DNA of 64,000 nt from Berberis thunbergii (taxonomy: Eukaryota > Streptophyta > Magnoliopsida > Ranunculales > Berberidaceae). Below the pieces are notes generated by a model. The model ran no database searches. It saw only the letters and a list, made by a program, of their open reading frames with translations, and was not told where the DNA came from. The stretch is taken from contig QNQO01000644.1 in NCBI GenBank assembly GCA_003290165.1, forward strand, positions 372,001 through 436,000. Reading direction: 5' to 3'. Of this stretch, positions 57,777 through 64,000 are shown piece after piece (the first letter of the stretch is position 1; the number at the start of each line of letters is the position of its first letter). Made by a program: the position numbers and the translations under genes.

Positions 57777-60591
57777 AGCATGCAATAAAACACAACAAAC
57801 ACAAAACGGATAAAACGGTTTTCATTAGTGGTCAAAACGGAAAGGGGTACAAACACACAAAGTTTACCCCTTATCAGGAGAAATGTACAGAAACAAAAGA
57901 GCTAAGCCTAGCGGAAAAATCAGCAGGAGTTGCATCTGTACGCGCCACGACATGGATATCAAGGCCTAAACTGTCGTTCTCGTCCGATGATGCAGAGGTA
58001 ACAGACAAGTTTACATACGACATGTTCTTATAATGGCCGAGATCCCACTCCGAATGCTCTTCCTTCATCAGCGCCAGCAGCTCCAACCTACCATGTTCAA
58101 CCCAACGAAACATGCATTTACCTCGTACCTGAAGAAGCTCCTCCTCGCGCACCTTCGCATCAACAAGTTCACGTTCCAATAGCTCCAACTTGCCAGTCAG
58201 CACGTCGGCCTAAGACTACTCTTTGGGCAGACTGCTATTCACAACACTAAGCTTATGTCACTCCAATTCGAGTTGGTTCTCGACCTTCTTAGTCTCTCAA
58301 GCATAGAACTCCACATTGGATTCTAACTATTGCTTCTGAGCAGCCCAGTCGACCTCCTTCAAAGTTTTTTCTTCAGCAATAGACCATAGTTAAGAACGCG
58401 CCTTAGCCGCAGCTTCATGTGCAACTTCTACATCTTGACGGGTCTAATCCAACTCCTGCTTGAGTCTATATCTCTCGAACACCGCCTGAGACAGATCATG
58501 TTAAAGGACTTTCAGACGAGCTTCTTGAGTCTCAACGACCATGGTTGACTGATCCAACATCTTCTCCTCAGCCTGCTTCTGTAGCCGATCAATTTCATAA
58601 AGCGCATCATAATACAGTGCCTACATGTGCGAGAAGACACGCTCCAAGGTGTATACCATCTCATGAGCGACCTTGACTTCTGTCCTAGCAATGGTCACGT
58701 GGCTCAAGTGAGACATACTCAGCATAAGGTACTTCAAACCCTTGTCCATACACCCTTCTAGCATATCATCATCGGGTTTTGGAACACAATCCATCAGCCA
58801 GCCGTGACGCCTGTTTATATGCTTCCTTGAAGCATACTCTACGTCCACCTCTTGGTGTCAGACATGTTAACTCATCTTTACCAAGTTCGATGCAAACAGT
58901 CTTACCCGCACATCCGGATGAAGCTTTCCCGGATAAAAATTACGCCAACACCACCCTTCACGGTTTCCACTGTCCTCAAACTCTCCTATGTGGCTTTTTC
59001 CTTGTCGACAGCAGCCGACCTTTTATTGCAAAACGGCTTGACGGGATCCGAAAGGAGAGAAGGAAGTGAATTATCCAAAGGACCCTCCAACACTTCTAGT
59101 TGTGCACTGGAACGAGATGGTAAGCAATGCGGATTACATAAAACTTGGCCTGTGCCACCACGACCACTTTCAGACTGCACGCCAACGGGACGATTAGATT
59201 TTACAACTTTAGTCAAATCATCACAGGAGCCTTCTATCAGAATAGTCCCATGCGAATCAACATCGGCAGAAGCCGCCATTGCGACCAGCACCAGACGATC
59301 ATTCAAAGCTTCGACCTGCGTGTTGCTAAGTTTCGATTTGTCTACAACTCTCGCGAATCACATGTAATATTTTCCAAGCCGAACACATCAATCTCCGCCC
59401 CAACAGACTTAGCAGACTTGCTTTTTTCTCTCACGAGAGCGGGTCGTGCTGAAGGCAACCAGGTTCTAACACGAGACCGCTTCCTCACAAAAGAAGCAGG
59501 TGTTTCAGACGACTCTTTCACATCAGACAGAACGTGAACTTTGGCCCCAACAGCCTTCCTATTCATTGAAGTGGTCTCATCTTCCAACTTAATTCGCAAT
59601 ATTCGGTATAGAGTGGGGGCAACGTGCTAGTTGTCCCACAACCCACTACGGATGAAGTTTGAAACTCTTATGACATCAACCACGTTCTTCTTTGGCAAGT
59701 CGCGGAACATCTCCATGTTGTTTTGCTCATCTAAGAGTAATTGAAAACTTTTCTGCAAATAAACACAAGCAATGATTAGCCAACCTACAATCAAACATAT
59801 CAAAGTCACAAGAAAGGGTTGAACTTACGAAGTAGCCTGAACTCTCGTTCGAGTGGACGACCCTTGCATAAAAAATAATTCGAATTCGTAGGGGCCAAAA
59901 AACAATACTTCTGCCAAAACTTGAAATTATCGGGCAAATTCACAAAGCAAATCGGTGACATCATCGTACAAACAGCGTTACCCTTCAATAGGGGATCAAC
60001 AACTGAATTACTTGCAGAGTCATGCTGATGCCAGCCTCCTTAATCAGGAGGATGATTCTATATCCATTAGGCCACAAATGAGCCAGAGGAATCCCCAAAA
60101 GATCCAATAACTCCCAAATCACGTCCAGAACCGGAAAATGCTCTCCAGTTTGAAGCATCCCACGATGCAAGCAGATGAAACCGACCGGAGGCGACATTGG
60201 CGTTTGGTCACCCGCCAAAACATACAATGGTAGGTCCTCAGGGACCCCAAACTTTGTACTGATTTCGACAAGGCCAGTCTCGAACAACAATCTGTCTTCG
60301 AAAAACTCGAGGCCCTTGGCCAAGGTTGCATCGTCAAGAAGGTTTTGTTGAGCCATGAAAAAGATGAATAATCCTTTCTGATCAAAGGATAAACAGAGCA
60401 ATAGCTTCAAAAGCAAGGAAAGTAAAATAGCCAGACTCTGCACTATGGATGACCTAAAAAGGGATTTGGTTCACACCTCTTTTCTGCTGAACCAACGCAC
60501 GTTCTATTAATGCAGCACGTGGCTCGAGCAACGATTCATATTCAATCATCATGAATAACTTATCCCTTCAAAAGATGACTTAGCGAGCCGA
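57777..60591 (-). mobile_element. Interior of a Tat-like LTR element with antisense extra ORF
   Basis: This block lies between two pieces of one LTR (55799-56119 and from 60592). Its coding remnants read on the minus strand, opposite to the LTR orientation. Some Tat/Ogre-type gypsy elements carry an antisense extra ORF between pol and the 3' LTR, which fits. No gag or pol of this element is visible, so the middle has been deleted or the element was non-autonomous. Confidence 0.6.
57874..60356 (-). pseudogene. Relic of a 'putative gypsy-type transposon' (PF04195-like) protein
   Basis: From an ATG at 60356 the minus strand reads MAQQNLLDDATLAKGLEFF, then VPEDLPLYVLAGDQTPMSPP, GFICLHRGMLQTGEHFPVLD and LLGIPLAHLWPNGYRIILL. 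The pattern of aligned hydrophobic text ending in LGI-x-L-x-PNxxRI resembles the plant 'putative gypsy type transposon' domain. Further minus-strand remnants include FKFWQKYCFLAP near 59910, basic Ser/Arg-rich text near 59450, and a charged, coiled-coil-like stretch LELLERELVDAKVREEELL near 58180. Frames are interrupted at several places. Introns may explain some breaks, stops others. Confidence 0.6.
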
Positions 60592-61395
60592 TGTTATGGC
60601 CCACTAATTATGAGGGAGTAGCTGATAATACATAAAAACGATCGTGCCTCAGAGCCATACACGTGTCATGATGATTTCGAGCAACTATGGACCCCAGCAT
60701 CATCCCAACACTGATCTGGCTCAAGCGGTTCTAAGCCCGCCCAATTCAGTCTGCCAGATGGACCCAAACTCTCACAGTACGCTAGGAGCACACGTCTCAC
60801 AAATATCTTCAATACCCATAAGTTCTACTAAGGCAAGTATCTCGACGGTCAGCTTCGGACGAGCAACTACAACAAGTCTCTACTTCCAACTAGGAAGCAA
60901 ATACCAGAGTACATTTCACACAAAGAAACTCCCTTCTACAGATTGCTTTTGTATTGAGAATTATCTCCCGCGTATCTAGGAGCACGAGGCTAACATGGAA
61001 ATTCCCTCCTACAACATGACTCTTAATTAGAGAATGATCTCCACGAAGATCTCCTTTCTAAACTACGCCATCGATGGCCTTATGAAACATGACTCCTTGC
61101 ACTATAAATAAAATGTGAGGTTGGTAAGCTTACGCTACAAATTCTTTGTTTACATCATTATGCCTTCCTCAGATCCTTGTCTGACTTTAGCATCGGAGTG
61201 CTATCGCCCACCACAACGGTGGTTCGTAGCTCACGTGCGTTACTTGTGCAAGTCAGCAAGACTAGGTCAAAGTACGGAGCAAAAAATATCTGCATCAAGC
61301 TGGATATCGCGTGTGCACAATGTGAAGTGGTGTCGGGGGGCTTCACCAAACTTCACCCCCAACCCGAGCCGATGGTTAGGCTGGATTTAGTTTAA
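60592..61395 (+). repeat. 3' LTR of the Tat-like element (right end uncertain)
   Basis: It starts TGTTATGGCCCAC and is homologous to 55799-56119 over its first ~330 bases. It then contains a promoter-like CACTATAAATAAAATG near 61100 and TCTGACTTTAGCATCGGAGTG, a phrase often seen in Tat-type LTRs. The right border could not be fixed; I place it near 61395 only because sequence of a different look begins there. Confidence 0.55.
61308..61366. repeat. Dispersed repeat, inverted relative to 63025-63083
   Basis: The stretch GTGTGCACAATGTGAAG ... CTTCACCAAACTTCACCCCC matches the reverse complement of 63025-63083 over nearly its whole length. It may mark the ends of a larger repeat, but no termini or TSD were found. 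Confidence 0.6.
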
Positions 61396-61611
61396 GGCGA
61401 CTTTAGTCATTCATCCTAAACTATTAGAGCCAGTGGTTTGCCTGGGTTTAGTTTGAAGGCGAGATAGTTCAATTCTCACCTAAGTGAGATTTGAGTTAAT
61501 CAGACACCCATAGTTGGGGTATCGCCCCTGTATTATAATTCAATTTTTTGATCAACAGAATCCACAAAAAATAGTTTAAAGATAGGTTGCATGCCCTACT
61601 AATATTTATTC

Positions 61612-62383
61612 AATTTATTTAGGGATAGCAACGGGGCGGATTGGGGCGGATTTGAGCAAATTCATCCCTGCCCCGTCAGGAATAACGGATCCCCAAATCC
61701 GCCTCGCCAATCAGTTTATAAATTTATTTAAAAACCACCTCCGCCCTGCACAGATTGGCAGATATCCACCCGCCCAAATATCCGTTAAAAATTTATTCAT
61801 TCATACATACATACAGTACTTCTAAAGTCTCAGATTTGATGAGAGATCTCAGAGAACAGAGATCAGATCTCTGATCTCTGATATGGAGATGGGAGGCTGA
61901 TTTGATCATATCTCATCTTTTCATGCAGATCGAGGAGAGGAAGAAGAGCAAGGCGGGGAAGGGAGGGAAGAGCTTCGAGTATCGTGTCTGTTGTTGTGGG
62001 AGGTTTCGACCACCCTTCACTGTGAGAGGCTTCAACCACCGGCTGTGAGAGGCTTCGAGCCTTCGTCCTTCGACCACCCTTCGGCCTTCGCTGTGACTGT
62101 GAGAGGCTTCGAGAATGTGAGAGGCTTCAATAATATGAGAGATTGTGAGAGAGACTGAAAGAGAGTATGGGAATGTGAGATGAGGGTTTAATCCCTTTAT
62201 ATAGTTGAAGGGTATTTTTATAATTTTACCGGTTAAACGGATATCCATGGGGCGGATATGGCCAAATCCTTATCCGCCCCGATTAATAAATAGATACAGA
62301 TTGAAAATCCGTATCCGCCCCAAACGGAACGAGTGGGACGAATATCTGTGAGAATCCTCCCCACTTCCATCCCTAAATTTATT
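61612..62383. mobile_element. Small hAT element, sister of the gene-carrying hAT
   Basis: The element 61620-62375 has a perfect 8-bp TSD AATTTATT (61612-61619 and 62376-62383). Its ends are TAGGGATAGCAACGGGG and, inverted, TAGGGATGGAAGTGGGG. Terminal and subterminal parts (GGATCCCCAAATCCGCC, CGGTTAAACGGATATCC, GGGGCGGATATGG) match the element at 40876-43198, including GAGATCTGA/GATGAGA-rich DNA in the right half. It is 756 bp, with no captured gene recognised and no transposase. Confidence 0.88.
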
Positions 62384-62417
62384 TTTCATTTGAGTAATTC
62401 TTGCTATCGAGGTTTTG

Positions 62418-62558
62418 GGCGAGAAAATGAGCGAGGGGAGGGAGGTGGAGGGGTGGGAGCCGTTCACCTCCCTCGGGATGCGCGTGCGAAAAGTCAACAC
62501 ACGCATCTCGAGGAAATTGAACGGCTTCCACCCCTCCGCCTCATTTCCCTCGCTGGTT
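62418..62558. mobile_element. GC-rich foldback element, copy 3
   Basis: The left arm GAGCGAGGGGAGGGAGGTGG and GAGCCGTTCACCTCCCTCGG pair with a right arm ending CTCATTTCCCTCGCTGG. The loop is near 62490. The outer TCGAGG-type terminus is kept on the left (62407-62412) but lost on the right. It lies only 35 bases from the TSD of the hAT element at 61620-62375. Confidence 0.7.
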
Positions 62559-64000
62559 CATGCAATTCCAAGTCTCCAAGTGAATCTGAACTCATTGTCA
62601 TACCTGATGAATTTCTTTAAGAAATTTAAGTTTAATATCATAGTTCATCAAAATCAATTAAATAAAACTTGTCAACTCATAGTCATAAATGACATAATCT
62701 GAACCCAAATTTTGGACCATCAGAGATTCTTTTGACTTCTTTTGTTGTTGTAGGTGGAAAAAAAAACAAAGGCTGAGGTTTGAAAGTTTTGTAATCATAT
62801 ATTCATATTGAGTTCTACCTCTACGTCACGGAATCTCCTCCGATTATAACTAATCAAGTTGAGTAACGCTAATATAATCCACATAGTAAAAAGCAAAGCA
62901 ATTGGTAACCTGTTACCATCACAAAACCTTTGAGGCTAACAGGAACCAGTTCACGAGCTAACCAAAATCATTGACTAAGCCATTGTTATAATCTCCCCTC
63001 CTAGTTTTTCTTGTTAGACAGTGTTGGGTCCGGGGGTGAAGTTTGTGAAGCGCCCTGACACTACCTTCACAGCGTGCACACGAGATTGCTGATTATCAGA
63101 CATATCTTGAGTAACAATATTTTCCCTAACTTAGACACCCACAGCATCCAGATACGAAATTTTTATGAATGTGGCTCAATACTCAACTGCCCTTAATAGA
63201 CCTCATCACTAATGAAAGACATGCCCAACTTTAAATGATATTACTTACTACCTGATATAAAACTATGTTGAGTCAATATCTTCAATAGCATAATTGAATA
63301 TGGTCGCGTTAGTGTAGATAGATGGAACATTAATGAAAAATTACTAGTTTAAAATCAATCAGACTCTGCTTTAACTGTTGGCTACCTCCATAAATGATTT
63401 ACCACTGAACCCTTCAGTTGACACCTCTAGGTAGGAAGATATTTCGAACCAACCTACATAGATCAGTGTTATCTATTTACGGCCTCTGTTTGTATTCACA
63501 TGTTAGTAGTCAATTAACATCGTATTTGAACGCAGAATTACAAAGTCTTCATCATTGTTGTTTTCAGTAAGACACTTGATTAAGCCAGATGGCTTAAAGT
63601 ATATTTCCTCGACAATTAGAATTCCCTGAAAACTAGATACTCTCAATGGCAGCTGGGCCTCAAATTTTGTGTATAAAAATCGTAGAGGTAAACCAAAGGA
63701 TGGGGTCTCTTCAACTCATCTTCTTTCCCTCAGCTTTATGTGTTTCAAGGTCGAGTGTAAACATTTTTGTTTGTTTGATTAAGCAGCTGAAAGGTTATTA
63801 GCAGATGAGTGCTTAAAGTGGAGCTTAATTACTACATCAGTGTTTCTCTGGCCTTATAAGCTGATGAAACTAGTCTGAATTCAGGTGAGAAATAGATTCT
63901 ATGTTTAAATTTCCATGGAAATGTTTCCTTACTATCTTCTTTTCTTCTTCTGTGATCCCATTTGGTGAACTTTAATTGATGAAACTCTCAGTTTCAGCTA
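62559..64000. other. No recognisable gene
   Basis: No open reading frame with family resemblance was seen. Apart from the repeat at 63025-63083 the stretch looks like ordinary AT-rich intergenic or intronic DNA. Confidence 0.4.
63025..63083. repeat. Dispersed repeat, inverted copy of 61308-61366
   Basis: GGGTCCGGGGGTGAAG ... TTCACAGCGTGCACACGAG is the reverse complement of the earlier copy with scattered differences. Confidence 0.6.

Noticed and set aside
58779..59537. Plus-strand frames of 96-171 residues
   Set aside because: They are opposite the minus-strand retrotransposon ORF relic and have no resemblance of their own.
1..64000. A clustered defence, toxin or biosynthetic system
   Set aside because: Neighbouring genes are unrelated in function and spaced by transposon-rich DNA, which is normal for a plant chromosome.

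Overview
This window is nuclear DNA from a flowering plant, most likely a eudicot. Genes are intron-rich with GT-AG splice sites, intergenic DNA is AT-rich, the proteins match plant-only families, and DNA transposons and LTR retrotransposons are dense. I cannot name the species from sequence alone. There are no bacterial-type operons, CRISPR arrays or phage genes.

Host genes, left to right. (1) The 3' end of a plus-strand gene I do not recognise (970-2859). (2) A complete six-exon acyl-CoA synthetase of the ACOS5/4CL-like-1 type (4053-7349, plus), expected in sporopollenin synthesis for pollen walls. (3) A four-exon SBP-box transcription factor of the SPL2/10/11 group (12138-17725, plus) with an exact-looking miR156 target site in its last exon. 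(4) A triple RanBP2-type zinc-finger protein like Arabidopsis At1g67325 (33073 down to about 20079, minus), convergent with the SPL gene and stretched by a 10-kb first large intron. (5) A YTH-domain m6A reader of the ECT/YTHDF type (37872-50892, plus), divergent from the zinc-finger gene, with a 6.9-kb intron full of transposons and a probable one-base deletion in exon 6.

Transposable elements. The zinc-finger intron holds a 5'-truncated LINE with a 16-bp target-site duplication (TSD), a small Mutator-like hairpin element, and a decayed chromovirus with AAAAC TSDs. The YTH intron holds a hAT-type element that carries a WAT1/EamA transporter fragment (TSD ATATGTAG), a second hAT element nested in it, and an antisense non-autonomous LTR element. 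From about 52 kb to the end there is no host gene that I can see. That part holds a tRNA-Lys relic with a duplicated anticodon arm, a Tourist-like MITE, pieces of a Tat-like LTR element with an antisense extra ORF, and a gypsy fragment bounded by two 434-bp inverted LTR pieces with CTAAA TSDs. It also holds a small sister of the gene-carrying hAT. Three copies of one GC-rich foldback family are scattered over the window.

The genes do not form a pathway together. Two of them touch reproduction and phase change (ACOS5 in the tapetum, miR156-SPL) and two act on RNA (zinc finger, YTH), but this is ordinary plant gene order. I found no convincing undescribed multi-gene system. The most unusual structures are the gypsy insertion with like LTR ends on both sides and the gene-carrying hAT with its sister copy. 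Exon borders were read by eye from frame continuity and GT-AG signals.
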